A stretch of DNA of 50,792 nucleotides from an uncultured Bacteroidales bacterium. GTDB lineage: Bacteria > Bacteroidota > Bacteroidia > Bacteroidales > UBA932. The stretch spans positions 1 to 50,792 of the forward strand of contig CAMCFO010000018.1 in NCBI GenBank assembly GCA_945874155.1, given 5' to 3'. Below the pieces are notes generated by a model that worked only from the letters and a program-made list of their open reading frames with translations, was not told where the DNA came from and ran no database searches. The stretch's first letter is position 1. Each line of letters opens with the position of its first letter. The translations under genes were made by a program, and so were the position numbers. Shown here piece after piece: positions 35,010 to 44,199 of this stretch.

Positions 35010-35683
35010 TGTATGGAATAGCCGAATCCGGCCCTGTTGACTATGAGGTCGTGGAACTCACCGAGTTTGGAGCGTATTCTGGCGATATGCACGTCCACAG
35101 TCCTCTCCAGTACGCAAGGGGCTTCCTTCCAGAGAGCGCCTATTATCTCTGAACGGGAGAAAGTGCGTCCCCTGTTGGATGCCAGCATAAGCAGTATGTC
35201 ATATTCCTTCTTGGACAACACCAGGGGTACCGAATTCACGGTCACCTTCTTGGCAACGGTGTCGATGGAGACAGGGCCGGCCTGGACAAGTTCCCCAGAC
35301 TGGCCGGCAGAGCCCTGTGAACTGCGTCTGAGCACGGCTTTCACCCTTGCAAGCACCTCGTACATTGAAAACGGCTTGCTGATGTAGTCGTCACCTCCGG
35401 CCGAAAAGCCGGTGAGCATATCGTTCTCGGCATTGCGTGCAGTGAGGAAAATAATCGGTGTGGAATTTTTGAACTCCTTACGCAGCACATCGGCAAGCTT
35501 GAACCCGGACATACCGGGGAGCATCACATCCAGAAGGAAGAGGTCGGGCACCCGCCCCTGCCTGACGCCGACCAATGCTGCTTCTGCTGTGCCTGCCTCG
35601 AAAACTTCATAACCGGCAGCCTTCAGATTGAAGGCGAGGATTTCGCGGATATCCGCTTCATCGTCAACTATAAGAATCTTCAT
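35006..35683 (-). CDS. OmpR/PhoB-family response regulator
   Basis: A 225-aa two-domain regulator. The receiver has the acidic pair in VDDEADI, the phosphorylation site D52 in LFLLDVMLPG, the switch Thr in FLTARN and Lys in DDYISKPF. The winged-helix output domain (about 130-225) has VLSKKEYDILLMLASNRGRT, FSRSEIIGALW, RTVDVHIARIRSKLG and RAGFGYSIQ. It is transcribed first and the kinase follows with a 4-nt overlap, so the pair is stoichiometrically linked. It diverges from the Na+/phosphate cotransporter gene, its likely target. Confidence 0.93.
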   Translation of the reverse strand: MKILIVDDEADIREILAFNLKAAGYEVFEAGTAEAALVGVRQGRVPDLFLLDVMLPGMSGFKLADVLRKEFKNSTPIIFLTARNAENDMLTGFSAGGDDYISKPFSMYEVLARVKAVLRRSSQGSAGQSGELVQAGPVSIDTVAKKVTVNSVPLVLSKKEYDILLMLASNRGRTFSRSEIIGALWKEAPCVLERTVDVHIARIRSKLGEFHDLIVNRAGFGYSIQ

Positions 35684-35702
35684 AAGTTGAAAAATTTCGG
35701 GA

Positions 35703-35710
35703 CAAAGATA
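35703..35710 (-). promoter_or_regulatory. Candidate promoter -7 element of the two-component operon
   Basis: TATCTTTG on the minus strand, a perfect TAnnTTTG match, 19 nt before the response-regulator ATG. The usual -33 region is occupied by the Pho-box-like repeat. Confidence 0.45.
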
Positions 35711-35719
35711 ATTGTTTTA

Positions 35720-35747
35720 CTGTTACCATTCTGTGATAATTGTTAAA
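35720..35747. promoter_or_regulatory. Pho-box-like direct repeat between regulator and phosphate carrier
   Basis: CTGTTAC at 35720 and CTGTGAT at 35731 are spaced 11 bp apart, the spacing and form of the PhoB box known in enterobacteria (CTGTCAT-N4-CTGTCAC). A third, weaker unit TGTTAAA follows at 35741. The repeat covers the -33 region of the two-component promoter and lies about 100 nt upstream of the phosphate carrier promoter. Confidence 0.45.
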
Positions 35748-35839
35748 AAAGAGTTAAAAGAATTCCGGGATCTGTTAAGAAAAGCACAAGAAAAGGTAAC
35801 CACAGGCCCGGGGCGGGTCCAACTACATTATCATCCTCA

Positions 35840-35847
35840 TAAATTTG
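35840..35847 (+). promoter_or_regulatory. Candidate promoter -7 element of the Na+/phosphate carrier
   Basis: TAAATTTG, a perfect TAnnTTTG match, 22 nt before ATG 35870. A -33 element is not clear, which would suit an activated promoter. Confidence 0.45.
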
Positions 35848-35869
35848 CCGCAAATATTCAGGAAATTCA

Positions 35870-37552
35870 ATGATGTTAAGTATTTTTACCCTAATCGGAG
35901 CCCTCGGAATGTTCCTCTACGGAATGAACCTGATGAGTTCCGGACTCCAGAAAGCCGCAGGCAGCGGTTTGAGGCACCTGCTCGGTGCAATGACATCCAA
36001 TCCGGTCAAAGCTGTTCTCACGGGATTCGGAGTGACGGCCGTCATTCAGTCTTCCAGCGCAACCACAGTTATGGTGGTGGGATTCGTGAGCGCAGGCCTG
36101 CTCACCCTTGCCCAGGCAATCGGAGTGATAATGGGAGCAAATATAGGGACCACGATGACAGCCTGGATCATCTCCATCTTCGGATTCAAGGCAGATGTTT
36201 CCGCCCTTGCCGTGCCGCTGATGGCTCTCGGTTTCGTGATGAGCCTTTCGAAAAAAGACAAGTTGCGCAACATAAGCGAGTTCATAATCGGATTCAGCCT
36301 TCTGTTCCTGGGCTTGTCCCTTATGAAAGAGTCAGTGCCTGACCTCAAAGCCCATCCCGAAGTTCTGGGATTCATCCAGACCTGGTCCGGACACGGCTTC
36401 GGTTCGGTGCTCCTCTTCCTTGCCCTGGGTACCATACTGACCCTCGTACTGCAATCCTCCAGCGCCACGGTAGCCCTCACTCTGATAATGCTGAATATGG
36501 GTTGGATACAGTTCGATATGGCCGCTGCAATGGTCCTGGGTGAAAATATCGGCACCACCATCACCGCAAACATAGCCGCCTCTGTGGGAAATATCGATGC
36601 CAAACGGGCTGCCCTCGCCCACACTATTTTCAATATCTTCGGAGTGATATGGGCCCTGGCGGTCTTCCCGTGGTTCGTGAAGCTGGTCCAATGGCTGGTG
36701 AGCCTGCTGACCTCCGACCCTGAAACATCCCTGGTCTATGGCATTTCAATGTTCCATACCACCTTCAACCTCATCAACACCCTGATAATGATATGGTTCA
36801 CGAAACAGATAGGCTCGGTGGTCAAGTTCATCATAAAGGACAAGCCGGCCTCTGCGGAAGAGAATGAGGACCGAATCAAATATCTGGACTATGGTCTGGT
36901 CTCCACCCCTGAGCTGGCCATAGCCGAGGCCAACAAGGAAATCAGCCATTTCGGCAAAATAATGAAGAACGGGCTGGGACATATAGACAATGCCCTGCTT
37001 TCTTCCGACAGTCGGGAAAAGTATGAGCCATTCCGCAAGAAGCTGGTGAAGTATGAGGAAATTTCCGACAGAATCGAATACGAAATCGTGAACTTCCTCA
37101 ACGACCTCAACAAGGACAGCCTGAGCGAAGCATCCAAGGCCAATGTCCGTTCCCTTCTCAGAATCAGCGGCGAGATGGAATCCCTTGGAGACAGCGGGGA
37201 AGCCATAAGCAGGACCATCTCCAATATGCAGTCCTATGGACGCAAACTCTCCCCGGAGCACATCGACAATCTGCACAAGATGGTGGGCCTTCTGTCCAAA
37301 GCCTATGAGGATATGATTGACAACCTGCAGACCCGCCCGTCAGAAATCTATAATGCAATTGAGGACGAGAAGGCCATCAACGCCTTCCGGGACAGTTGCC
37401 GCAACAAGGAACTGAGCGAAATCGAGCGCAAGGGCGACTCCTATTTCGAAACCGTGTTCTATCTGGACATACTTGAGGAACTGGAACAAATGGGCGACTA
37501 CCTCATCAATATTTCCCAGGCCAGCAAAAAGCCGAAAGGAAAAGAAGCCTAA
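35870..37552 (+). CDS. Na+/phosphate cotransporter with C-terminal PhoU domain
   Basis: A 560-aa NptA/PhoU-type sodium-dependent phosphate carrier. The N-terminal half holds the two inverted Na/Pi repeats with the QSSSAT signatures: TAVIQSSSATTVMVVGFVS (about 57-75) and LVLQSSSATVALTLIML (about 195), each followed by a GANIGTT or GENIGTT motif. About eight to ten membrane helices lie in 1-320. The C-terminal region (about 340-555) is helical and PhoU-like (LSEIERKGDSYFETVFYLDI). It imports phosphate using the Na+ gradient, which the NQR complex encoded at the start of the window could supply. It is divergent from the PhoB/PhoR-like pair. Confidence 0.93.
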   Translation: MMLSIFTLIGALGMFLYGMNLMSSGLQKAAGSGLRHLLGAMTSNPVKAVLTGFGVTAVIQSSSATTVMVVGFVSAGLLTLAQAIGVIMGANIGTTMTAWIISIFGFKADVSALAVPLMALGFVMSLSKKDKLRNISEFIIGFSLLFLGLSLMKESVPDLKAHPEVLGFIQTWSGHGFGSVLLFLALGTILTLVLQSSSATVALTLIMLNMGWIQFDMAAAMVLGENIGTTITANIAASVGNIDAKRAALAHTIFNIFGVIWALAVFPWFVKLVQWLVSLLTSDPETSLVYGISMFHTTFNLINTLIMIWFTKQIGSVVKFIIKDKPASAEENEDRIKYLDYGLVSTPELAIAEANKEISHFGKIMKNGLGHIDNALLSSDSREKYEPFRKKLVKYEEISDRIEYEIVNFLNDLNKDSLSEASKANVRSLLRISGEMESLGDSGEAISRTISNMQSYGRKLSPEHIDNLHKMVGLLSKAYEDMIDNLQTRPSEIYNAIEDEKAINAFRDSCRNKELSEIERKGDSYFETVFYLDILEELEQMGDYLINISQASKKPKGKEA

Positions 37553-37567
37553 TACGACAGTTTTTAC

Positions 37568-37575
37568 TATCTTTG
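37568..37575 (+). promoter_or_regulatory. Candidate promoter -7 element of dnaX
   Basis: TATCTTTG, a perfect TAnnTTTG match, in the 68-nt gap before dnaX, giving a leader of about 40 nt. No -33 element is clear. Confidence 0.4.
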
Positions 37576-37620
37576 CAGATTACGGGGTAAAAAATCAGAG
37601 ACCGTCGTGGAAAAAACCAT

Positions 37621-39384
37621 ATGGAACAATACATCGTATCTGCACGAAAATACAGGCCGGACAATTTTGGAACGCTCATAGGCCAGGACAACATTGCCAG
37701 GACTCTCAAAAACTCAATCCTTAGGGGGCAGCTGGCACACGCATATCTGTTCTGCGGGCCAAGGGGTGTGGGCAAGACCACCACTGCCAGGATTTTTGCA
37801 AAAATGATCAACTGCTCGAACCCGTCAGCGGATATGGAGCCCTGCGGGGAATGTGAATCCTGCCGTTCATTTGCGGAGGGGCGGTCCTATTGCATACACG
37901 AGCTCGATGCCGCATCCAACAACGGAGTGGAAGACATCAAGGCCCTTATGGACCAAGTCAGGGTGCCTCCGCAGGTGGGCAAATACAGTGTCTATATCAT
38001 AGACGAGGTGCATATGCTCTCGCAGCAGGCCTTCAACGCCTTCCTCAAAACCCTCGAGGAGCCGCCTGCACACGCCATATTTATACTTGCAACCACCGAG
38101 AAGCACAAGATTCTCCCGACCATACTCTCCCGCTGCCAGACCTACGATTTCAATAGGATTTCGGTGGAGGACATAGTCAGGAACCTCAGGATGGTGGCAG
38201 GCAAGGAGGGCATCAGCATCGACGACGAATCCCTTCACGTCATCGCCCACAAGGCAGACGGAGCCATGAGGGATGCACTGACCATTTTCGACCAGACGGT
38301 GGCATTTTGCGGAACGGATGTGAAATATGCCGATGTGATCCGTAACCTCAACGTGCTGGACTATGAATACAGTTTCTCCCTTGTGGAACATTTCCTCACC
38401 GGCGATTATGCCTTCTGCCTCAAGACCTTCGATGAAATTCTGTCCAAGGGTTTCAACGCCCTGCACTTCGTGGGAGCCCTCAGTTCGCACCTGAGAGACC
38501 TTGCCGTAACCAAGGCAGGAGGTCTGGATTCGCTGCTTGAACTGCCAGCATCACTCAAAAGCCGTTATGTGGAACAGGCGGCCAAATGCTCCCCTGCATT
38601 CATCTACGAGGCTTTGGGGATAACCACAGCCTGCGAATCGGCCTACAAGGCGGCTATCAATCCGAGACTGCATATCGAATTTGCGCTTATGAGGCTTTGT
38701 TATCTGGTGACCAAGCCTGAAGGCGGCTCCACGGCAGCCAAACCGGCCGAAACGCCGAAAGCGACTGAAACGCCGAAAGCGCCTGAAACCCCTAAACCGG
38801 TTGAAACACCTAAAGCGACGGAAACGGCAGAAACCCCGAAAGCGACTGAAACCCCAAAACCTGCCGAAACCCCGAAAGTGACCGAAGCCCCGAAACCTGT
38901 TGAAGACCCCCAGCCGAAGACCAGAAGAAGCAGCCGTGGAGGAATATCAATGACAGGCCTGATGGAAACCCAACCAGCAGCCCCTGCCGCCACCGAAACC
39001 ACTGTGGTGAAAATCCCGAGCGAGGATGAAATCAGGGCAGCCTGGCCGAAACTTGCCCAAATCTACGCCTCCAAGCCAAGACTTTTCAATATGCTTTCCA
39101 ATTCCGCCCTCGAATTCGAAGAATCCGAAGGCAAAAGGACTGTCCGCTTCGAAGTGGTCAACGATGCACAGAAAGAATGGGTGGAAACCAAACTTCTGCA
39201 CGAGTTGGAGGGCAATATCCGCAAGATTGCCGGAAATGAGGCCATACTGATGGAAGTGAAAGTGACCCCGGCAGAGCAGAAAAAGAATGAAGCCTATATG
39301 CCCTCCGACAAGGCCAAGGTGCTGATGGCCAAGAATGAAGAAGTGAAGAAACTCGTCAAGGACTTCTCCCTTGACATAAAATAG
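37621..39384 (+). CDS. dnaX: DNA polymerase III subunit gamma/tau
   Basis: A 587-aa clamp-loader ATPase. The N-terminus ARKYRPDNFGTLIGQDNIAR is typical. Walker A GPRGVGKT is at 46-53, the zinc module uses Cys at about 65, 75, 78 and 81, Walker B is YIIDEVHMLS (about 121-130), and the sensor/arginine-finger region is TILSRCQTYDF. The clamp-loader core ends near residue 365. A linker of about 60 residues follows, made of degenerate Thr-Pro-Lys/Thr-Glu repeats (38740-38915), then a C-terminal domain (about 455-587) that should bind the polymerase. No frameshift site for a short gamma form is evident. It is followed by lptB after 9 nt. Confidence 0.95.
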   Translation: MEQYIVSARKYRPDNFGTLIGQDNIARTLKNSILRGQLAHAYLFCGPRGVGKTTTARIFAKMINCSNPSADMEPCGECESCRSFAEGRSYCIHELDAASNNGVEDIKALMDQVRVPPQVGKYSVYIIDEVHMLSQQAFNAFLKTLEEPPAHAIFILATTEKHKILPTILSRCQTYDFNRISVEDIVRNLRMVAGKEGISIDDESLHVIAHKADGAMRDALTIFDQTVAFCGTDVKYADVIRNLNVLDYEYSFSLVEHFLTGDYAFCLKTFDEILSKGFNALHFVGALSSHLRDLAVTKAGGLDSLLELPASLKSRYVEQAAKCSPAFIYEALGITTACESAYKAAINPRLHIEFALMRLCYLVTKPEGGSTAAKPAETPKATETPKAPETPKPVETPKATETAETPKATETPKPAETPKVTEAPKPVEDPQPKTRRSSRGGISMTGLMETQPAAPAATETTVVKIPSEDEIRAAWPKLAQIYASKPRLFNMLSNSALEFEESEGKRTVRFEVVNDAQKEWVETKLLHELEGNIRKIAGNEAILMEVKVTPAEQKKNEAYMPSDKAKVLMAKNEEVKKLVKDFSLDIK

Positions 39385-39393
39385 AGCAAAGCG

Positions 39394-40164
39394 ATGAAAC
39401 TCCGTTGCGAGAATCTTGTCAAAAAATACGGCGTCCGTACAGTCGTGAAGGGCGTGTCGATGGAAGTGGAACAGGGAGAAATAGTGGGCTTCCTCGGACC
39501 TAACGGTGCAGGAAAGACCACCAGTTTCTATATGATTACAGGTCTGGTCGTACCGAATGAGGGAAGAATCTTCCTGGACGACGAGGAAATCACCGGCCTG
39601 CCTATGTACAAGAGGGCACAGAAAGGCGTGGGGTATCTGGCGCAGGAGGCTTCAGTCTTCCGGAAAATGAGCGTGGAGGACAATATTATGTCAGTGATGG
39701 AAATGTCCAAACAGTTTTCCAAGGAAGAGCGCAAGGAGAGGCTTGAAAGCCTGCTGGACGAATTCAACCTGCACAAAGTCCGCAAAAGTTACGGCAACCA
39801 GCTCTCCGGAGGTGAAAGACGCCGCTGCGAGATTGCCCGCGCTCTTGCCATAGACCCAAAATTCATCCTGCTGGACGAGCCTTTCGCGGGAGTGGACCCG
39901 ATTGCTGTGGAAGACATCCAGTACATCATCGCGAAGCTGAAATACAAGAACATAGGAGTAATCATCACCGACCACAACGTGGGTGAAACCCTGGCCATAA
40001 TAGACCGCGCCTACCTACTTTACGAAGGGACCATACTCCAGGCTGGCACCCCGGAAGCCCTCGCAGCAGACGATGAGGTCCGTACCAAATATCTGGGTTC
40101 CAATTTCGTGCTCAAGCGTTCAGACGCATTCATACGCGCCGAAAGAGAACTGCATATCAAATAA
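39394..40164 (+). CDS. lptB: LPS export ABC transporter ATP-binding protein LptB
   Basis: A 256-aa ABC ATPase that powers lipopolysaccharide extraction from the inner membrane by LptFG. Walker A is GPNGAGKTTSFYMITGLV (about 35-52), the Q loop is GYLAQEASVFRKM, the signature is LSGGERRRCEIARALA, and Walker B is FILLDEPFAGVDPIAVEDIQ, with the H loop in ITDHNVGETL. The phrase DEPFAGVDPIAV and the ITDHNVxETL end are LptB-specific. At 256 aa it is slightly longer than the E. coli protein. It is 9 nt downstream of dnaX, so they are likely co-transcribed. Confidence 0.95.
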   Translation: MKLRCENLVKKYGVRTVVKGVSMEVEQGEIVGFLGPNGAGKTTSFYMITGLVVPNEGRIFLDDEEITGLPMYKRAQKGVGYLAQEASVFRKMSVEDNIMSVMEMSKQFSKEERKERLESLLDEFNLHKVRKSYGNQLSGGERRRCEIARALAIDPKFILLDEPFAGVDPIAVEDIQYIIAKLKYKNIGVIITDHNVGETLAIIDRAYLLYEGTILQAGTPEALAADDEVRTKYLGSNFVLKRSDAFIRAERELHIK

Positions 40165-40223
40165 TCCGCAAAACTTGGATTCATTGGAAGGACTTGCGAA
40201 ACTTGAGTCAGACAACTCGAAGT

Positions 40224-43200
40224 TCAGGATTGCACGCTGCACTTGGGCAAGGTCACTGTGAAGCAGGCTCCGCCCAAAGCGAAGGAACGGCTGTATTCTA
40301 TAGTACCATTGCAGGACTCCACAATGCTCCGGCATATTGAAAGTCCGAGACCCGTGCCGCTGCTCTTGGTCGTGAAATTCGGCACGAACAGCTTATCCAG
40401 ATTTTCCGGAGCCACGCCCGTACCATTGTCATCCACCACTATGTCGTAGCAGTCCTCCCTTGTGCTGCTGTTGCGCAGGGCAATCATCACTCGTCCCTCC
40501 CTTGGCTCAAGCCCGGCATCAGTCTCGTCCTTGCAGCGCACCTCAATTGCCTGTATCGCATTGGTAATCAAGTTAATGAACACCCTCACCAGCTGAGACT
40601 GCGGAGCCAGCACCAAGGCCTGGGACATTCCCACATAGGTAATCTTGATATGTTCCCGGTTGTCGAACATAAAGGCCTGCTCCGAGAGCATATTGTCCAC
40701 ATCCACCACAGTGGCCTGCTCCCCGTAAAGTTTCGCGATGGCTGAGAATCCGCTGGCAGTTTCCGCAAGCACGTCGATATGTTCCAGTATCACCTTGGCA
40801 GTCTCGTCAAACTTGGCATCCCAATCCTCTGCCCCGTTTGCCCTCAGACGCATAAGCTTCTGGATTTTCAATTTGATAGGAGTGAGAGAATTCTTGATTT
40901 CGTGGGCCACCTGGCGGGCCATTTCGCTCCAGGCACTGTCCCTCTCCGCCTTGGCCAGTTGACGAGTACTGCTATCCAGTTCCCGCACCATCTTATTGTA
41001 GGCCTCCACCAATGAGCTCACCTCATCATTCCCCTGATATTCAATCTCTTCCAATTTATGTATGTCCACGGAGTCCATAGTCCGCCCAAGCTTCATCAAC
41101 TTGCGGAACAGGTTTTCCGTCACAGTGGAACTCAGCCAGATGGACATCAACAAAAGGAGGAAGAAAAGGCAGATAATCAGGAAGGTGTGCACTATGGCTT
41201 CCCGGCTGAAATTGTAATCTGTGCTGGTGTAGGGGCAGTTGACTATTGCCAGCATTGTCCCGTCATCATTGCATATCGGGGCATAGAGGGCATAATAGCT
41301 GTTGCGGGCCAGTTCCTCCTTGTGGATATAGAACCGCTGGCTCATCACCTTTATATTATAATAGGCATCCTGATTCAGGCGGCTTCCGAAAGTCATTCTC
41401 TCGAAGAGTTCCGGAGCCGTGCTGGAGAAGACCTTGCCCGACGGGGTGTAGAGGGTGATGTCGGAATTGACGATTCTTGCCGTTTCGGAAATGGTTTCGT
41501 AAAACTCCTGAGTCTGCAAATCGTGGAAGGAGGAGGCTTTGATGCACTTTTTCTCCAAAAGGGCCTGAACCGTGTTTATTTTGTTGGACATCAGCCTGTT
41601 GAGATTGCTTTCATTCCTGCCGGTCACGAACATTATGCTCACAAAGGCAATGGCCGCAAGGGTGATGAAAAGCGAGATTACAAGCAGCATATTTATCCTG
41701 GTCCTCAGATAGTTGCGGTTGGTCCTGCGGAGGGAGAACTTCCTGCGTGAGATGAAAATGATGCAGAAGGAAAGCAGGAAGAGGAAGGAGAAAGCTGCGA
41801 AAACGGACACATATTTTCTGGTAGGACGGGATATGACCACCATCTCGTGTTCGTTGATGAGGGAACAGAAATGGTCGAAATTGCGGTACCTGAAGAAACA
41901 ACGCCCGTTTTCATCGAAGCGAAGCTGCTCAATATGGGTGGTGACTGTAGGGTAGGGATAATTGCCCCGGAAGAGCTTGATTTTGTCGTCGATGTATTTC
42001 GCATAGCAATAATAGGCCGGGATACCCTCCGCTGCAATGCCGCTGCTGCGCGGTAAGATGCTCTTGTAACCATACAGGTCCGATTCCCTGTTGTTGGCAA
42101 TCCTCAACAAGACCTTCACCAGTTCGGAGTCCTGGGTCCAGTACATAAACACCCCGTAATATCCGCCCCGGCTGTCCGGACTGTCGTTGTAGAAGAAATG
42201 CGAGTCGTCGGTAATCCTTGAGGACACATCCAGCACATCCTTGAGCAACATTTCTCCGGATTTGTCTCCCGGTCGTAGCACCTTCACGGAAATGTCGTGG
42301 CTCTGTGAAATGCGGTAGAGATAGGTCTCGGCAATGCGGTTGCGTATGGGTCTGTCGCTGTTGTCCATCTGGGCGAGTTTGGACACTATAGGGTCCAAGG
42401 CTATGGCATCCTCAACTCCAAGCAGCTGTATTTCAAGCGAAAGATCCCGCTCTATGGCCAGGCGGTCAGTCCACGACCACACCTGTCTCTCCTCCTTCTG
42501 GAAACCGAAGATTACTGTGGCAATAGCTATGTAGCCGGCTGTAATCAGTGCGAAAAGCAGCGGCCACACATTGGACCTGAGATTCAATCTGAGACCGAAG
42601 AACTCCCTGAACACCACCTTCAGGCTGAACAGCTGGAAGAGGGTCACCATTATGAGCAGGGTGTAGGAAATCACCACCAGCAGAGAGAAGAAGATATTCC
42701 CGCCCGAGCGGAAGAAATCCAAATTCAGGGAAGAATTGAGTATGAATGAACGGAAGGTGAACAAAATGTACCAGGCCGAGAGCGCGACTGCCGACACAAT
42801 GCCGGTGCCATAGGCTGCGATAGAGATTCTTCTCATACGCCTGTCCTTGATATAGAGCAGGCGCAGACTTTTGCGTCTATTGTGGTAAATAAGCCATAAA
42901 GCGGTGAAAATCAAGCAGTTAAACAGCAAAAGTACGCCTAAGGAAGAGAGCACGGGACCATCGGCATAGACCAGTGGCGAAAAGAGGGAACTGCCCATAT
43001 CGTTCTTCACCGGAACCGTGGAACTGCGCACAACCTTGAACACCGGACGTCCCTCGACCTGTACTTCCGAACCGCTGTCCTCGCTCAGGGGGACGATGTC
43101 GTATTTGGCAGAGAGATGCAGATTGGGATTTATGCCGTTTTTACCCCTGAGATATCTCTCTATAATGGTGTTTTTGATTTCCACTCCGCTGACCACCGTC

Positions 43201-43652
43201 ACATTGCCCCGCCCCTTGACCGAGCGCACAAGATACCATTTGGGGCCCATATTCATATAGGTAAGCTCTCCGCTTGCCCTTGCCAAAGGCGGGAAAAGCA
43301 GGCTCGGGGTGTTGATGATTCTGGCAAAGACCGTCTTGGAGGATATGTCGTCGTTGGTCTCGGTGAACTGGTTGCACCAGGAATGGAGAGTGTCATCCAC
43401 GTATTTGTAGATGACTATGTCCTTGGGAAGATTGTCGAAGTGGATGAAATCGGAAGTGGAGGATTCCAGTACGGTGTTCACATAACCGTCCATTTTCTTA
43501 ATCCTTTGGGAAACATTTGCTGCAACCCTCAAAGATGCTGTTTCGGGACCATAAGGGGTTATGGCTATGGCTATTATGATGCCTACGACAACGAGAATAC
43601 CCAGCGTGAATATCACGCCGAAAACCTTGTCACTGAGAAATCTCCTTTTCAT
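40224..43652 (-). CDS. Large NtrY-like sensor histidine kinase
   Basis: A 1142-aa membrane kinase. Helices are predicted near 12-30, 230-250 and 280-385 (several), and around 640-680 and 830-850, with an extracytoplasmic sensor region between. Then a HAMP-like segment (KLGRTMDSVDIHKLEEIEYQ) leads to the H box RQVAHEIKNSLTPIKLKIQ with H917. This wording (HEIKNxLTPIKL) is typical of the NtrY family. The catalytic domain has FINLITNAIQAIE, DDNGTGVAPENLDKLFVP and GTGLGLSICRSIV. No response regulator is adjacent, so it is an orphan kinase here. A perfect TAnnTTTG lies only 5 nt from the ATG, which suggests a nearly leaderless transcript. Confidence 0.88.
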   Translation of the reverse strand: MKRRFLSDKVFGVIFTLGILVVVGIIIAIAITPYGPETASLRVAANVSQRIKKMDGYVNTVLESSTSDFIHFDNLPKDIVIYKYVDDTLHSWCNQFTETNDDISSKTVFARIINTPSLLFPPLARASGELTYMNMGPKWYLVRSVKGRGNVTVVSGVEIKNTIIERYLRGKNGINPNLHLSAKYDIVPLSEDSGSEVQVEGRPVFKVVRSSTVPVKNDMGSSLFSPLVYADGPVLSSLGVLLLFNCLIFTALWLIYHNRRKSLRLLYIKDRRMRRISIAAYGTGIVSAVALSAWYILFTFRSFILNSSLNLDFFRSGGNIFFSLLVVISYTLLIMVTLFQLFSLKVVFREFFGLRLNLRSNVWPLLFALITAGYIAIATVIFGFQKEERQVWSWTDRLAIERDLSLEIQLLGVEDAIALDPIVSKLAQMDNSDRPIRNRIAETYLYRISQSHDISVKVLRPGDKSGEMLLKDVLDVSSRITDDSHFFYNDSPDSRGGYYGVFMYWTQDSELVKVLLRIANNRESDLYGYKSILPRSSGIAAEGIPAYYCYAKYIDDKIKLFRGNYPYPTVTTHIEQLRFDENGRCFFRYRNFDHFCSLINEHEMVVISRPTRKYVSVFAAFSFLFLLSFCIIFISRRKFSLRRTNRNYLRTRINMLLVISLFITLAAIAFVSIMFVTGRNESNLNRLMSNKINTVQALLEKKCIKASSFHDLQTQEFYETISETARIVNSDITLYTPSGKVFSSTAPELFERMTFGSRLNQDAYYNIKVMSQRFYIHKEELARNSYYALYAPICNDDGTMLAIVNCPYTSTDYNFSREAIVHTFLIICLFFLLLLMSIWLSSTVTENLFRKLMKLGRTMDSVDIHKLEEIEYQGNDEVSSLVEAYNKMVRELDSSTRQLAKAERDSAWSEMARQVAHEIKNSLTPIKLKIQKLMRLRANGAEDWDAKFDETAKVILEHIDVLAETASGFSAIAKLYGEQATVVDVDNMLSEQAFMFDNREHIKITYVGMSQALVLAPQSQLVRVFINLITNAIQAIEVRCKDETDAGLEPREGRVMIALRNSSTREDCYDIVVDDNGTGVAPENLDKLFVPNFTTKSSGTGLGLSICRSIVESCNGTIEYSRSFALGGACFTVTLPKCSVQS

Positions 43653-43657
43653 ACCTG

Positions 43658-43665
43658 CAAATATA
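43658..43665 (-). promoter_or_regulatory. Candidate promoter -7 element of the large kinase
   Basis: TATATTTG on the minus strand, perfect TAnnTTTG, ending 5 nt before the ATG at 43652. Transcription would start at or within a few bases of the start codon. Confidence 0.4.
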
Positions 43666-43758
43666 GTTAATATTGAAAAACTGTGTACCGGAAGGGAAAA
43701 GAATTGCTGGCCAATGGCTTAATATTTGCAGAGTTTGCGGACAAATTTTTTCGGTTTG

Positions 43759-44199
43759 ATGAACATTCAAAGGATAGCTCACACATTTGTCGTGGCTGCA
43801 GCTTTGGTGGCGTTCGGTTGTCACCAGGCAGCTGCTCAGACCGTTGTGCCTGTCAGCAATTTCAAGGCGCAGGGGCCGGACGAACTCTCTTCAATAGCCA
43901 AGTATCTCGGCAAAGGGGAGGTGGACAATCTCGCAGCCTGGTTTTCCAACAGCATAGAACTGGTTCTTCTCGGGGAGGCAAACACCTGTTCCAGGTCTCA
44001 GGCCAAGCAGATTCTCAAGGCTTTCTATCAGGCTTATACTCCGAGGGCTTTCCGCATCACCCACAAGGCAGCACAGGGAAATGTGAAATATGCAGTGGGG
44101 AATCTCAGCGCCGGAGGAACCAATTTCACGGTTACCATTTTCCTCTGTTTGAAGGAGGATTGCTACGACATCCACCAGCTCAAGTTTGAGAAAAATTAG
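43759..44199 (+). CDS. DUF4783 exported protein
   Basis: A 146-aa protein of the DUF4783 family. The start at 43759 gives MNIQRIAHTFVVAAALVAFG followed by CHQAAAQ: cleavage after AAA is likely, though a lipobox-like FGC is also present. The mature part is a small NTF2-like alpha/beta fold: LSSIAKYLGKGEVDNLAAWF, SIELVLLGEANTCSRSQAKQ, ILKAFYQAYTPRAFRITHKA and a closing strand IHQLKFEKN. The family is common in Bacteroidota as a single-copy gene and its role is not known. It diverges from the large kinase gene; its stop lies in the first unit of a 28-bp tandem repeat. Confidence 0.88.
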   Translation: MNIQRIAHTFVVAAALVAFGCHQAAAQTVVPVSNFKAQGPDELSSIAKYLGKGEVDNLAAWFSNSIELVLLGEANTCSRSQAKQILKAFYQAYTPRAFRITHKAAQGNVKYAVGNLSAGGTNFTVTIFLCLKEDCYDIHQLKFEKN

